A stretch of 64,000 bases of DNA from Butyrivibrio hungatei NK4A153 (GCF_000424465.1 NZ_AUJY01000001.1:227588-291587), one strand, 5' to 3'; positions 6,600 to 15,042 are shown, counted from the stretch's first letter. Numbers and translations are program-made. Notes: generated from the sequence alone by a model not told the origin.

Positions 6600-7364
6600 A
6601 TGAAAGACTACACGGTTCAGCATAAGAAAGCGTGGGAATACAATGCGTATGATTTTTGGATAAAGACACTGGGGACGCCCAAGGAGAGGGCAAAAGAGGA
6701 TAAAGAGAATCCGATAGGAATGCTTAAACAATATGCAGATTACTTTGAATCTTATGAAGGAGTAAAGATTGCGAATATCTGCGGATCATGCGGGAAGAAA
6801 GCAATTCCGCTGGCGTTATTGGGAGCAGAAGTTACTGTTTTTGATATTTCGGAAGAAAACAAGAGATATGCGCTTGAAGTGGCTGATGAGGCTGGTGTAC
6901 ATATTGATTTTGAAGTATGCGACATCATGGAAATCGATTTGCAAAAGTATACCGAATACTTTGACGTTGTGTTTATGGAAGGCGGGATCCTTCACTATTT
7001 TCATGATATAAATGCCTTTATGGATGTGATGAATGGCTTGCTTAAGCCGGGCGGGAAGATGATATGCAGTGATTTCCATCCTTTTACCAAGATTTCCGAT
7101 ATGTTGAGGATTGAACAGCCTACTATGAGCTATTTTTCTACTGACATTTTCGAGGGCGAGATGGCACATGCCAGATTTTATGATGAAGAAATTCGTAAGC
7201 AAATTCCCAAATGTCACTATAGGAAATATACTATCAGTGAGATTATCAATTCTATAATTGAGCGCGGATTTACATTGAAAAAGTTTGACGAGCATCCTTC
7301 TTGGGATGATGAAAGACTCCCAGGAGAATTTACAGCAATTGCAAAAAAAGAATATCTAAAGTAG
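6600..7364 (+). CDS. Class I SAM-dependent methyltransferase
   Basis: A 254-residue cytoplasmic enzyme. VKIANICGSCGKKAIPLALLG is motif I, with the glycine loop slightly unusual (GSCGKK). EVTVFDISEENKRYA is motif II with the ribose-binding acidic residue, and FEVCDIME and FDVVFMEGGILHYFHD are motifs III and IV. LLKPGGKMICSDFHP is the post-IV segment. The substrate cannot be told from sequence. AAGAGGAG lies 7 nt before the ATG. The next gene, an S66 peptidase, starts 12 bp downstream, so the two are probably co-transcribed. The gene marks the right end of the AT-rich island. Confidence 0.88.
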   Translation: MKDYTVQHKKAWEYNAYDFWIKTLGTPKERAKEDKENPIGMLKQYADYFESYEGVKIANICGSCGKKAIPLALLGAEVTVFDISEENKRYALEVADEAGVHIDFEVCDIMEIDLQKYTEYFDVVFMEGGILHYFHDINAFMDVMNGLLKPGGKMICSDFHPFTKISDMLRIEQPTMSYFSTDIFEGEMAHARFYDEEIRKQIPKCHYRKYTISEIINSIIERGFTLKKFDEHPSWDDERLPGEFTAIAKKEYLK

Positions 7365-7376
7365 CGGAGGCAAAAG

Positions 7377-8408
7377 ATGATAAAACCAACTAGATTAATC
7401 CCCGGTGATAAGGTTGCGATAGTGAGCTTATCATGGGGAGGATTGGGCGATAAAGAGCTGATACATAAATATTATATTGCAAAAGAGCGTCTGGAGAAGA
7501 TATTTGGTCTGGAAGTGGTTACTATGCCACATGCGCTCAAAGGAAGTGAGTTTGTATATAATAACCCTGAGCTAAGGGCAAAAGATTTGATGGATGCTTT
7601 TAAAGATCCCACAATCAAGGGCATTATCAGTGCAATCGGCGGTGATGATTCGGTGCGAATCTTGCCTTATATCGATTATGATGTTATTCATAACAATCCT
7701 AAGATTTTTATGGGATATTCAGATACAACAGTTACTCATTTTATTATGAACAAAGCAGGTGTCGTATCGTATTACGGTCCTTGTATTATGAAAGAGTTTG
7801 CAGAATATGGCCGGATTTTTGATTATACCGAGCGGGCTGTAAAAAACATTCTTTTCTCCGAGACAAAAGGATATGAAGTTCCGTCTTGCGATTATTGGTC
7901 CAATGACCATATAGAGTGGGCTGAAGAGAATATCAATGCCCGGTACAAGACTATTCCTGAAACGCATCATTATGAGATGTTATCCGGAACGGGTAAGGTC
8001 TCGGGGCAGTTACTCGGAGGCTGCCTGGATGTATTTCCTATGATTGTCGGAACTGATATTTGGCCAAAAGTTGATGAGTGGAAGGGAAAAATATTGCTTC
8101 TTGAAACCAGCGAGGAAAAGCCAAATCCGGATTATGTGACATATTATTTGCGGAACCTTGGCGCGCAGGGAATATTGAATGCAGTCAACGGAATAATCGT
8201 CGGAAAACCTCAAGATGAAGAATTCTATGAAGAATATAAGGCGGTTTATTTGTCTGTTTTAAAAGAATTCAATTGTGAGAACTTACCGATCATATACAAC
8301 GTTAATATCGGACATGCTGTTCCTATCGGAATTCTTCCGCTCGGGATAGAATATGAACTGGACCTTGATGAAAAAATAATACGATTTTCTGAATCGGCAG
8401 TTATTTAA
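7377..8408 (+). CDS. S66-family peptidase, MccF-like LD-carboxypeptidase
   Basis: A 343-residue protein. RLIPGDKVAIVSLS is the N-terminal strand of the family, and the nucleophile Ser115 lies in FMGYSDTTVTHF. LLLETSEE and NIGHAVPIGILPLG provide the Glu and His of the Ser-Glu-His triad. The SAIGGDDSVRILPYID segment resembles MccF more than the cell-wall recycling enzyme LdcA. MccF enzymes cleave microcin C-type acyl-adenylates and can give self-immunity or detoxification. That role here is inference; a general peptide-amidase role is equally open. It follows the methyltransferase by 12 bp with GCGGAGG as ribosome binding site. Confidence 0.85.
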   Translation: MIKPTRLIPGDKVAIVSLSWGGLGDKELIHKYYIAKERLEKIFGLEVVTMPHALKGSEFVYNNPELRAKDLMDAFKDPTIKGIISAIGGDDSVRILPYIDYDVIHNNPKIFMGYSDTTVTHFIMNKAGVVSYYGPCIMKEFAEYGRIFDYTERAVKNILFSETKGYEVPSCDYWSNDHIEWAEENINARYKTIPETHHYEMLSGTGKVSGQLLGGCLDVFPMIVGTDIWPKVDEWKGKILLLETSEEKPNPDYVTYYLRNLGAQGILNAVNGIIVGKPQDEEFYEEYKAVYLSVLKEFNCENLPIIYNVNIGHAVPIGILPLGIEYELDLDEKIIRFSESAVI

Positions 8409-8476
8409 AAATACTTTGCAAAAAAGATATAACCAAACGTTTAGTCTATCTTGTACATGCTGTTTGCTCAAGAAAT

Positions 8477-8517
8477 CTGTAGTTTACGCAGTCGTTGTAA
8501 ACTACAGAATTTTTTTG
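8477..8517 (+). terminator. Intrinsic terminator after S66 peptidase
   Basis: Perfect 11-bp stem CTGTAGTTTAC (8477-8487) with GTAAACTACAG (8497-8507), 9-nt loop, followed by AATTTTTTT. Confidence 0.92.
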
Positions 8518-8592
8518 TGTAAAATAAATCTTGTACCAAATGTTGAATATATTGAAAAAACGGTTATACATTACATTTTGAGGGAGGCTTAA

Positions 8593-9075
8593 ATGTTGGA
8601 AGAAGAGTGTACGAGTAAGACCGGCAAAGCAATAATGGTGATAGCAATTTTTGGTGTGGCAATATGTTATTTATTATTTTCGGTTGCTGTAAGGAGGGTA
8701 TGGGATTCGCAGTACAGGAATGGGATATATCATCAACCTTCTTGCGGAGACATTGATGAATCAGGGCTGACACTGCTTGGAGAAATTGATGGATGCGACG
8801 TATACAAATACAACATGGATAATCTGTCATATGTAACGTATATGGGAGACCGCAAGCCAATGGAGCAGATCCTTGAAGATTTTAAGGAAAACAAGAAGGA
8901 AGATATTTTTCCGATTGACGGAGAAACAGAGGTGGAGATAATTGACGGACATCCTGTTCGCGTCAACAGATATGAAGCTTTGGTTACCCTTGATCTTGGC
9001 GGAGCGCTGATCTTCACGCATTATTCGCAAGATATAAAAAAAGCTTACAGAGAACTTGATAAGAAGTATGATTGA
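8593..9075 (+). CDS. Hypothetical membrane-anchored protein
   Basis: A 160-residue protein. Residues about 12-33 (KAIMVIAIFGVAICYLLFSV) form one transmembrane helix with a short acidic cytoplasmic start, leaving ~125 residues outside. The external part has two cysteines (SCGD and GCDV) that might form a disulfide, and is acidic. GAGGGAGG precedes the ATG, and TTGAAT (8543-8548) with TATACA (8565-8570), 16 bp apart, is a plausible own promoter. It is isolated between two terminators. Family not recognised. Confidence 0.7.
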   Translation: MLEEECTSKTGKAIMVIAIFGVAICYLLFSVAVRRVWDSQYRNGIYHQPSCGDIDESGLTLLGEIDGCDVYKYNMDNLSYVTYMGDRKPMEQILEDFKENKKEDIFPIDGETEVEIIDGHPVRVNRYEALVTLDLGGALIFTHYSQDIKKAYRELDKKYD

Positions 9076-9096
9076 TCTGAAAATATAAACAAAAAT

Positions 9097-9140
9097 ACCG
9101 CCGAATCTCTTTAAAATAAAAAATGAGATTCGGCGGTTTA
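9097..9140. terminator. Bidirectional terminator between convergent genes
   Basis: Perfect 13-bp stem ACCGCCGAATCTC (9097-9109) with GAGATTCGGCGGT (9125-9137), flanked by A-rich sequence on the left and T-rich on the right. It can serve both the gene ending at 9075 and the minus-strand regulator ending at 9151. Confidence 0.88.
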
Positions 9141-9150
9141 TTTTCTTTAA

Positions 9151-9516
9151 TCAGTGTTTTGCCATATGGGTCTTTATTGCTTCGAAGGATTCGTCGCTGA
9201 TGTAGTGCTCGATACGGCACGCATCTTCTGCGGCAATCTTTTCATCTACTCCCAGATCGACAAAAAGCTTTGTAAGGACTGTGTGTCTTTCGTAGATACG
9301 CTTTGCAAGTATAGTTCCTGCTTCAGTAAGCTTTACAAAACCATACTCGTCAATTTTGACAAGTCCTTCGTCTTTTAACAGGTGCATGGCACGGCTGACA
9401 GATGGTCTTGAATAGCCTAATTCCTCACCTATATCGACTGATCTAACGTTTGTGTGGCTTTTTGAAAGCACATAAATTGTTTCGAGATACATCTCGCCTG
9501 ATTCCTGTAACGCCAT
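9151..9516 (-). CDS. DtxR/MntR-family metal-dependent repressor
   Basis: A 121-residue protein. Residues ~5-65 are the winged helix of the family (SGEMYLETIYVLSKSHTNVRSVDIGEELGYSRPSVSRAMHLL, then KLTEAGTILAKRIYERH), followed by the dimerisation and metal-binding half with LGVDEKIAAEDACRIEHYIS. The E..C.IEH pattern is that of iron/manganese ligands in DtxR and MntR. There is no C-terminal SH3-like domain, so it is of the short MntR/IdeR-minimal type. It is divergent from feoA, with GTTAG/CTAAC inverted repeats between them, so iron- or manganese-dependent control of feo and of itself is likely (inference). Confidence 0.9.
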   Translation of the reverse strand: MALQESGEMYLETIYVLSKSHTNVRSVDIGEELGYSRPSVSRAMHLLKDEGLVKIDEYGFVKLTEAGTILAKRIYERHTVLTKLFVDLGVDEKIAAEDACRIEHYISDESFEAIKTHMAKH

Positions 9517-9615
9517 CGCTTTTTCACCTACTTTCTCTGCTTTTAAGAATACTACAAGAGATGCATAAACACAACCAAATGACAGAAAGAAAAAATCAAT
9601 AATTTGATTTAAGGG

Positions 9616-9666
9616 TTGACATATGTGTTAGCGAGTGCTAACATTAACATCGTTAGATAACCTAAC
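9616..9666 (+). promoter_or_regulatory. Promoter overlapped by two GTTAG/CTAAC operators
   Basis: TTGACA (9616-9621), 17 bp, TAACAT (9639-9644). GTTAGC (9627-9632) with GCTAAC (9637-9642) sits between and over these boxes. A second inverted repeat, GTTAG (9652-9656) with CTAAC (9662-9666), sits over the expected start. The placement is that of a repressor operator, most likely for the adjacent DtxR-type protein. Confidence 0.7.
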
Positions 9667-9734
9667 ACGTGACATACATAGTCATAAGAAATCTCCTACC
9701 TGAAAAGCCGCATCTTGCCAGTGCGGCTTTTTTC
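9650..9734 (+). ncRNA. Candidate metal-regulated small RNA
   Basis: The plus-strand promoter at 9616-9644 is followed, without any gene, by an intrinsic terminator: AAAAGCCGCA (9703-9712), then TGCGGCTTTT from 9722 with a T run. The predicted transcript is about 85 nt. Its single-stranded part contains ATCTCCTACC (9691-9700), which resembles an anti-Shine-Dalgarno sequence. This would suit a small RNA that blocks translation of iron-using proteins. It is predicted from sequence only. The alternative is a premature-termination leader of feoA, but feoA has its own promoter downstream. Confidence 0.5.
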
Positions 9735-9810
9735 TTTGCTTGAGGACTTTGAGAAGGCCATTTATACGTATGAAAAAAGGATAAAATAACATAAAAATTC
9801 AGTGCCCCTA

Positions 9811-9886
9811 TTGACAATAATTCTTAATAAGAATATTCTATGTTAGGAAAGTTAGCAATGACTAATTATGATTAACTATTACTAAC
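9811..9886 (+). promoter_or_regulatory. feo promoter with Fur-type and GTTAG-type operator sites
   Basis: TTGACA (9811-9816), 17 bp, TATTCT (9834-9839). Between the boxes is ATTCTTAATAAGAAT (9820-9834), a perfect 7-1-7 inverted repeat, the geometry of Fur/PerR-family boxes. Downstream of the start are GTTAG half-sites at 9842 and 9851 and CTAA/CTAAC half-sites at 9862 and 9882, like those of the upstream promoter. Confidence 0.65.
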
Positions 9887-9906
9887 CTGTTTTTTAGGAG
9901 GCATAT

Positions 9907-10119
9907 ATGACACTTAACAATGCAGAGCTTGGCAAAGAGTATATGATCAATGCTGTTAATACAGATGGGGATGATGAGATGGAGAGTTTTTTATTCTCGC
10001 TTGGATGCTACAGCGGAGAGAAGATCACTGTTGTGAACAAGAAGCGCAACCTGGTGGTCGCTATAAAGGATGCCAGATACAACATCGATCCTGAGTTAGC
10101 TGACGCTATCAATATCTGA
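9907..10119 (+). CDS. feoA: FeoA-like ferrous iron transport protein
   Basis: A 70-residue SH3-like protein: ELGKEYMINAVNTDGDDEMESFLFSLGCYSGEKITVVNKKRN and VVAIKDARYNIDPELADAI are the family's strands and its closing DxRYxID-type motif. FeoA works beside FeoB at the cytoplasmic face of the ferrous iron importer. AGGAGG lies 8 nt before the ATG, and feoB follows within 50 bp. The metal-responsive sites upstream suggest induction under iron limitation. Confidence 0.92.
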   Translation: MTLNNAELGKEYMINAVNTDGDDEMESFLFSLGCYSGEKITVVNKKRNLVVAIKDARYNIDPELADAINI

Positions 10120-10166
10120 TATTTTTGGTAGCGGATACCGATCATATATTTTTTGGAGGAACTGTA

Positions 10167-12158
10167 ATGAGAATCGCACTGGCGGGCAACCCCAACAGCG
10201 GAAAAACGACCATGTTTAACGCTTTGACAGGAAGAAGCGAGAAAATCGGCAACTGGGCAGGGGTTACTGTTGATAAAAAAGAGAGTGTTATAAAGAAAAA
10301 CTACTATGATGGTGACAAGGAGCTGATCGCTGTAGATCTTCCCGGCGCTTACTCAATGTCACCATTTACTTCGGAAGAGAGCGTTACAAGTGATTATGTA
10401 AAAAACGAGCATCCCGATGCAATCATCAATATTGTTGATTCGACCAATCTGAGCAGAAGTCTTTTCTTTACAACACAGCTCTTGGAACTTGGGATTCCTG
10501 TTGTTGTCGCACTTAACAAGAATGATGCCAACGATAAAAAAGGAAACGAAATAGACGAGAGGCTTTTATCGGAAAAGCTCGGTTGTCCTGTGATCAAGAC
10601 GATAGCAACTTCAGATACAGGCCTTAAGGAAGTTATAAAAACTGCAATGTCATTTGAAGGTAAAGCGCAGGAGATGCCTTACAATCAGGGAGATGTTGAC
10701 CTTAATGATAAGGCAGCAGTTGAAGCGGCCGACAGAAAGCGTTTTGAATTTGTAAATAATATAGTAGATCAAGTCGAGAGTCGCAGAGATAACCCGAAAG
10801 AGCACAATATCACCGATTCGATAGATAATGTCATTACTCATCCGGTAATCGGTATTCTGCTTTTTGCAGTGATCATGTGGTTTGTATTCTATATATCACA
10901 GACAACTTTGGGAACATGGCTTGCGGACATTCTTGCCGGATGGATTGATGTTTTCAAGGGATTTGTCGGAGAGGCGATGGCAGATGCAAATCCGCTTCTT
11001 TACGCACTTATTGTGGATGGAATAATCGGAGGTGTAGGCGCGGTTGTAGGATTCCTTCCGCTTGTAATGGTAATGTATTTTCTTATCGCACTCCTTGAAG
11101 ACTGCGGATATATGGCAAGAGCAACGGTTGTTCTTGATCCGATTTTCAAAAAAGTAGGTCTTTCGGGAAAATCCGTTATTCCTATGATAATCGGTACAGG
11201 GTGCGGTATTCCCGCTGTTATGGCGTGCCGTACCATCAGAAATGAGAGAGAAAGACGTGCCACGGCCATGCTTGCAACATTCATGCCGTGTGGTGCCAAG
11301 CTTCCGGTTATAGCACTTTTTGCAGGAGCTTTTTTCCCCGAATCAAAGTGGGTCAGCTTTATCTGCTATGTCGGAGGCATTGTACTGATACTTTTCGGGG
11401 CGCTTATCATCAGGGCAATCACTACTTCGAAGCATAGAAAGAGCTTTTTTATCATAGAGCTTCCCGATTATAAGGTTCCGAGCCTTGTGTTTGCGGTCAA
11501 GTCAATGCTTGAGAGAGGTAAGTCATACATCATAAAAGCGGGAACAGTCATACTTGTCTGCAACACTGCGGTTCAGATCATGCAGACCTTCAACTTCAGA
11601 CTTCAACCCGTGGAAGAGGGTATGGAAAATACCTCAATCCTTGCAGGAGTGGCAGGGCCTTTTGCATACATACTGGTTCCTGTTGTCGGAATCGTAAGCT
11701 GGCAGCTTGCGGCAGCGGCTATTTCAGGTTTTATAGCAAAAGAAAATGTTGTAGGAACCATAGCTACTGTATTTGCGGTTTCAAATCTCATTGATACGGA
11801 AGAACTTGAGCTTATAGGAGAAGGAAACGCGGTTGCGGCAGTAATGGGAATAACAAGGGTTGCAGCGCTAGCATTTCTTATGTTTAACCTTTATACACCG
11901 CCTTGCTTTGCGGCCCTTGGAGCGATGAATTCCGAGATGAAGTCAAAGAAGTGGTTTTGGGGAGCAATTGCTTTTCAGCTTGCGACGGGATTTACGGTAG
12001 GATTCCTTGTTTATCAGATAGGGACGCTTATCACGACCGGGAAGCCCGGAGAAGGATTTGCTTACGGACTTATTGCAACCTTAGTATTTGCAGGTATTAT
12101 AATATATTTGATAAAGAAGAATAAAAAAGAAATGCCGGTTGAATTCAGAGTAGGATAA
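10167..12158 (+). CDS. feoB: FeoB ferrous iron transporter
   Basis: A 663-residue membrane protein with an N-terminal GTPase domain: GNPNSGKTTMFNALTG (G1), WAGVTVDKKE (G2 region), DLPGAYSMSP (G3) and LNKNDAND (G4). A helical spacer follows, then two gate domains: GGVGAVVGFLPLVMVMYFLIALLEDCGYMAR, with RKSFFIIELPDYKVP between, and a C-terminal membrane block. I start at the ATG at 10167, 6 nt after TTGGAGGA; an upstream in-frame GTG at 10125 has no ribosome binding site and adds an atypical stretch. It imports ferrous iron across the cytoplasmic membrane. It ends with a short tail lacking the C-terminal cysteine cluster, which here is carried by the next microprotein. Confidence 0.95.
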   Translation: MRIALAGNPNSGKTTMFNALTGRSEKIGNWAGVTVDKKESVIKKNYYDGDKELIAVDLPGAYSMSPFTSEESVTSDYVKNEHPDAIINIVDSTNLSRSLFFTTQLLELGIPVVVALNKNDANDKKGNEIDERLLSEKLGCPVIKTIATSDTGLKEVIKTAMSFEGKAQEMPYNQGDVDLNDKAAVEAADRKRFEFVNNIVDQVESRRDNPKEHNITDSIDNVITHPVIGILLFAVIMWFVFYISQTTLGTWLADILAGWIDVFKGFVGEAMADANPLLYALIVDGIIGGVGAVVGFLPLVMVMYFLIALLEDCGYMARATVVLDPIFKKVGLSGKSVIPMIIGTGCGIPAVMACRTIRNERERRATAMLATFMPCGAKLPVIALFAGAFFPESKWVSFICYVGGIVLILFGALIIRAITTSKHRKSFFIIELPDYKVPSLVFAVKSMLERGKSYIIKAGTVILVCNTAVQIMQTFNFRLQPVEEGMENTSILAGVAGPFAYILVPVVGIVSWQLAAAAISGFIAKENVVGTIATVFAVSNLIDTEELELIGEGNAVAAVMGITRVAALAFLMFNLYTPPCFAALGAMNSEMKSKKWFWGAIAFQLATGFTVGFLVYQIGTLITTGKPGEGFAYGLIATLVFAGIIIYLIKKNKKEMPVEFRVG

Positions 12159-12202
12159 GAAGTATCGGCTTTTGCAAATATAGTTTTTTGGAGATATGTA
12201 TT

Positions 12203-12352
12203 ATGGTAAATATAATTGCTTTTTTGGCACTGGTATTGATATTGGGTTTGGCAATCGGTTACATTTATAAAGAAAAGAAAAAAGGCACACATTGCATAGG
12301 ATGTCCTTCTGCGGGAAATTGCAGCAAAGCCCGTAACTGCAATCGTAAATGA
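12203..12352 (+). CDS. FeoB-associated Cys-rich membrane microprotein
   Basis: A 49-residue protein starting MVNIIAFLALVLILG: one transmembrane helix, a basic KEKKK turn, and a Cys-rich tail (HCIGCPSAGNCSKARNCN) with four cysteines. This matches the small Cys-rich proteins found after feoB in Firmicutes, thought to bind iron or assist FeoB. Its start lies 44 bp after the feoB stop, with GGAG upstream. Confidence 0.85.
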   Translation: MVNIIAFLALVLILGLAIGYIYKEKKKGTHCIGCPSAGNCSKARNCNRK

Positions 12353-12398
12353 ATATATAAAAGTGCGGTATCTTACATAGCTATAAACAGAAATTGTG

Positions 12399-12459
12399 TT
12401 GAAACATGGGGAGTGTAAACGGTATAATCATTAAGTGATGAATACTGTGAACACTCCCC
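12399..12459 (+). promoter_or_regulatory. Sensor-operon promoter inside an inverted repeat
   Basis: TTGAAA (12399-12404), 18 bp, perfect TATAAT (12423-12428). GGGGAGTGT (12408-12416) is mirrored by ACACTCCCC (12451-12459), so the repeat brackets the -10 box and the ATG at 12438. The ATG is only 9 nt past the -10 box, implying a leaderless or near-leaderless mRNA. A later start is also possible (see the gene). Confidence 0.6.
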
Positions 12460-13547
12460 GTAGTAATAATAAGCGTAAACTTAATAAAAGAGAGAGAGTT
12501 ATCATGATAGCGACAGTGACTTTCGTTATTGTTACGCTTTTTCTTATCGCTGTAAGTTTCAGCATCAGTCTCAAGGGATTTAAGCGAAAAGATGAAGCGC
12601 ATGAGTACGACAAGTACTATGTCATGATAACCGATAATTATAAGTCAGATTTCTGGAAATCTGTTTACCGTGGTGCTTTCGCGGCTGCAAAAGAGGACAA
12701 TATATATGTCGATCTTTTGGGAGAAAATTTTTCAACCAAGTATAAGACGGAAGAACTTATGAAGATTGCGACGGCATCTAAGGTTGACGGGATAATTCTT
12801 TATGCAAATGAGTCGGATGAGATGACGCAGCTCATTGATGCGGCAGCTGCTGAAGGAATTCCGGTTGTTACTCTTTACGGAGACAATACCCGTTCAAAGA
12901 GGCTTAGCTACGTTGGTATCGGAGGATATGCAATAGGTCGTGAGTATGCTAAGCAGATCAATAATATTATCCGTGAAAAGAAAATTGATAATACGGAAGA
13001 ATCTGAAAAAAACGAGCAGGATAAAACTATGCAGGTTACTGTGCTCGTTAATTCGGATGCAGGTAATTCCGGTGAAAATATTCAGAATATAATAATCGCG
13101 GCAATGCAGGAAGGAATCGCGCAGGAAGAGGCGGACGGCATTGATGTTTCCATTTCTATCAAGACTGTTGATAATGCCAATGATTTTTCTGCGGAAGAAT
13201 CGATCAGAGACATTTTCCATACGGAGCAAGTGCCGGATGTCATTGTATGCCTTAATGAGCTAAATACCACGTGCGCTTATCAGGCAGTAGTAGATTTTAA
13301 CGAAGTAGGTAAAGTAAATATCCTGGGATGTTATGCTTCCGAATCGATAATCAATGCCATAGACATAGGTGTTGTTTATGCTACTATTGCCATAGATACG
13401 AATCAGCTGGGTGAGCAGTGCATAAAAGCTCTTTCCGATTATTATGAATCAGGTAATACCAGTGAGTATTATGCCGCAGACGTGAGCCTGATCAATAAGA
13501 GCAACGTTGCGGAATATATGAAGAAGGAGGAAGAGCAGAATGAATAG
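12438..13547 (+). CDS. Membrane-anchored periplasmic-binding-type sugar sensor protein
   Basis: A 369-residue protein. A basic N-terminus (KRKLNKRER) precedes one membrane helix at ~22-45 with no lipobox. The rest is a type I periplasmic-binding fold (YYVMITDNYKSDFWKSVYRG opening, VDGIILYANESDEMTQLIDA, IPVVTLYGDN). Such anchored binding proteins next to YesM kinases present sugar to the kinase, as XylFII does for LytS in clostridia. That role is inference from context. The ATG at 12438 lacks a ribosome binding site and lies at the predicted transcript start. ATG 12504, after AGAGAGAG, is an alternative start that would remove part of the basic leader. The 3' end overlaps the kinase gene by 8 bp. 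Confidence 0.85.
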   Translation: MNTVNTPRSNNKRKLNKRERVIMIATVTFVIVTLFLIAVSFSISLKGFKRKDEAHEYDKYYVMITDNYKSDFWKSVYRGAFAAAKEDNIYVDLLGENFSTKYKTEELMKIATASKVDGIILYANESDEMTQLIDAAAAEGIPVVTLYGDNTRSKRLSYVGIGGYAIGREYAKQINNIIREKKIDNTEESEKNEQDKTMQVTVLVNSDAGNSGENIQNIIIAAMQEGIAQEEADGIDVSISIKTVDNANDFSAEESIRDIFHTEQVPDVIVCLNELNTTCAYQAVVDFNEVGKVNILGCYASESIINAIDIGVVYATIAIDTNQLGEQCIKALSDYYESGNTSEYYAADVSLINKSNVAEYMKKEEEQNE

Positions 13548-15021
13548 ATTCCTTGACCGTCCCCTTCAATATAAAATTGTAAGTATCTGTGTTTTTTCAA
13601 ATGTGATTATTTTTGTCGTAAATATCTTTTTGCTTCTTGGAATCAATAGTATGTCGACGGAAATGGAGATGGTGTATCAGGATAACAGGCACCTTAACAG
13701 GCTTTCGGATGCATTAAACGATGTTCAGGATTCCATGACGGAATATCTTAGGTCGAAGACGTCGGATTCGCTTAAGACATATTTTAGCTCGGCAGGTGTT
13801 TTTTCCGATCTTACGAAGGAACTTGACGACAGAGTTACAGATCTTTCTTTCGGACGAATGGAAAGAAATATTAAAAATATGTCGCAGAATTATTTAAATG
13901 AGGTTTCGCTGACGATAGAAGCAAAGCGTGGAAGAAACGTTGAGAAATACCGCGCGTATTATGAGAGTACGACAGATCTTTATAATTATATAAGTGAGTA
14001 TATTACGAGTCTTAACCTGGAACTTTTTGTAAGTAATTCGGCGCATTATTCGGAACTTACCGAAATGTTCAGGACGTATGAGTTTGTCAGTTTCATTGTT
14101 ATCACCATCGTTATGGGCGGAAACATCATCATCATAACGAACCTTGTCAGCACGATCATTCAGCCGCTTAAAAAACTTGCGGATTCTGCCAATGAAGTCG
14201 CTGAGGGAAATTTTGATGCGGAGCTTTTGCAGACCACATATAACGACGAGATTGGCATAGTGAGCAACGCATTTAACAAAATGGTCATAAGTATCAAGCA
14301 ATATATCGAGCGACTTCGTATGAGTATAGAAAAAGAGCGCTATATGCAGGAGAGGGAACTTATGATGGAATCGCATCTTAAGGATGCAAGGCTTAAATAT
14401 TTGCAGGCGCAGATCAATCCGCATTTTCTTTTTAATACGTTGAATGCGGGCGCACAGTTGGCAATGATGGAGGGTGCGGATAAGACATATGAGTATGTTC
14501 AGACAGTAGCCGACTTTTTCAGGTATAATGTAAAGGGAAAGAAAACTGAGGTTACGATCGGAGAGGAAGTTACGCTGGTCGATAACTACATTAGGATCCT
14601 CAACGTTAGGTTCTCCGGTGATATCGGTTATGAGAAGCAGGTTGATAAAAGACTTCTCAGCGCTTCGATGCCTAACATGGTATTGCAGCCTATAGTTGAA
14701 AATGCTGTAAATCACGGCATCAGGGAAATGGGCGATAAGGGTAAGATTACTCTTAAGGTCTACAGAGAGGATGACAACATCTGCATCAGTATCGGCGATA
14801 ACGGAAAGGGAATCAGCCGTGAGAACATTGATAAGATACTGAGCGGAAATTGGGAAAGAAAAAAAGATCAGAATGACAATAACGGAATTGGTATGGATAA
14901 TGTAATTTCAAGACTGAGGCTCTTTACGGAGAATGACAAAGCCGTTGAAATAAAGAGCGAAGGTGAGAACAAGGGGTGCGAAGTAATAATACGTTTGCCG
15001 TTTGATGAAAAGGAAGAGTAG
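13540..15021 (+). CDS. YesM/LytS-type sensor histidine kinase
   Basis: A 493-residue protein. Two membrane helices (~15-36 and ~183-208) flank an extracellular helical sensor. A HAMP domain follows (IIQPLKKLADSANEVAEGNFDAE), then a coiled coil, the His_kinase block with His295 in LQAQINPHFLFNTLNA, and a GHKL ATPase (PIVENAVNHGIREMGDKG as N box, IGDNGKGIS as G1, NNGIGMDNVISRLRL as G2). It should respond to sugar through the anchored binding protein encoded before it, with which it overlaps by 8 bp, and phosphorylate the AraC-type regulator encoded 21 bp after it. Confidence 0.92.
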   Translation: MNRFLDRPLQYKIVSICVFSNVIIFVVNIFLLLGINSMSTEMEMVYQDNRHLNRLSDALNDVQDSMTEYLRSKTSDSLKTYFSSAGVFSDLTKELDDRVTDLSFGRMERNIKNMSQNYLNEVSLTIEAKRGRNVEKYRAYYESTTDLYNYISEYITSLNLELFVSNSAHYSELTEMFRTYEFVSFIVITIVMGGNIIIITNLVSTIIQPLKKLADSANEVAEGNFDAELLQTTYNDEIGIVSNAFNKMVISIKQYIERLRMSIEKERYMQERELMMESHLKDARLKYLQAQINPHFLFNTLNAGAQLAMMEGADKTYEYVQTVADFFRYNVKGKKTEVTIGEEVTLVDNYIRILNVRFSGDIGYEKQVDKRLLSASMPNMVLQPIVENAVNHGIREMGDKGKITLKVYREDDNICISIGDNGKGISRENIDKILSGNWERKKDQNDNNGIGMDNVISRLRLFTENDKAVEIKSEGENKGCEVIIRLPFDEKEE

Positions 15022-15042
15022 TATTATATCGAGGGGAAAAAT

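Noticed and set aside
10125..10166. Upstream GTG start for feoB
   Set aside because: It adds 14 residues before the canonical MRIALAGNPNSGKT start and would lie upstream of the TTGGAGGA ribosome binding site.
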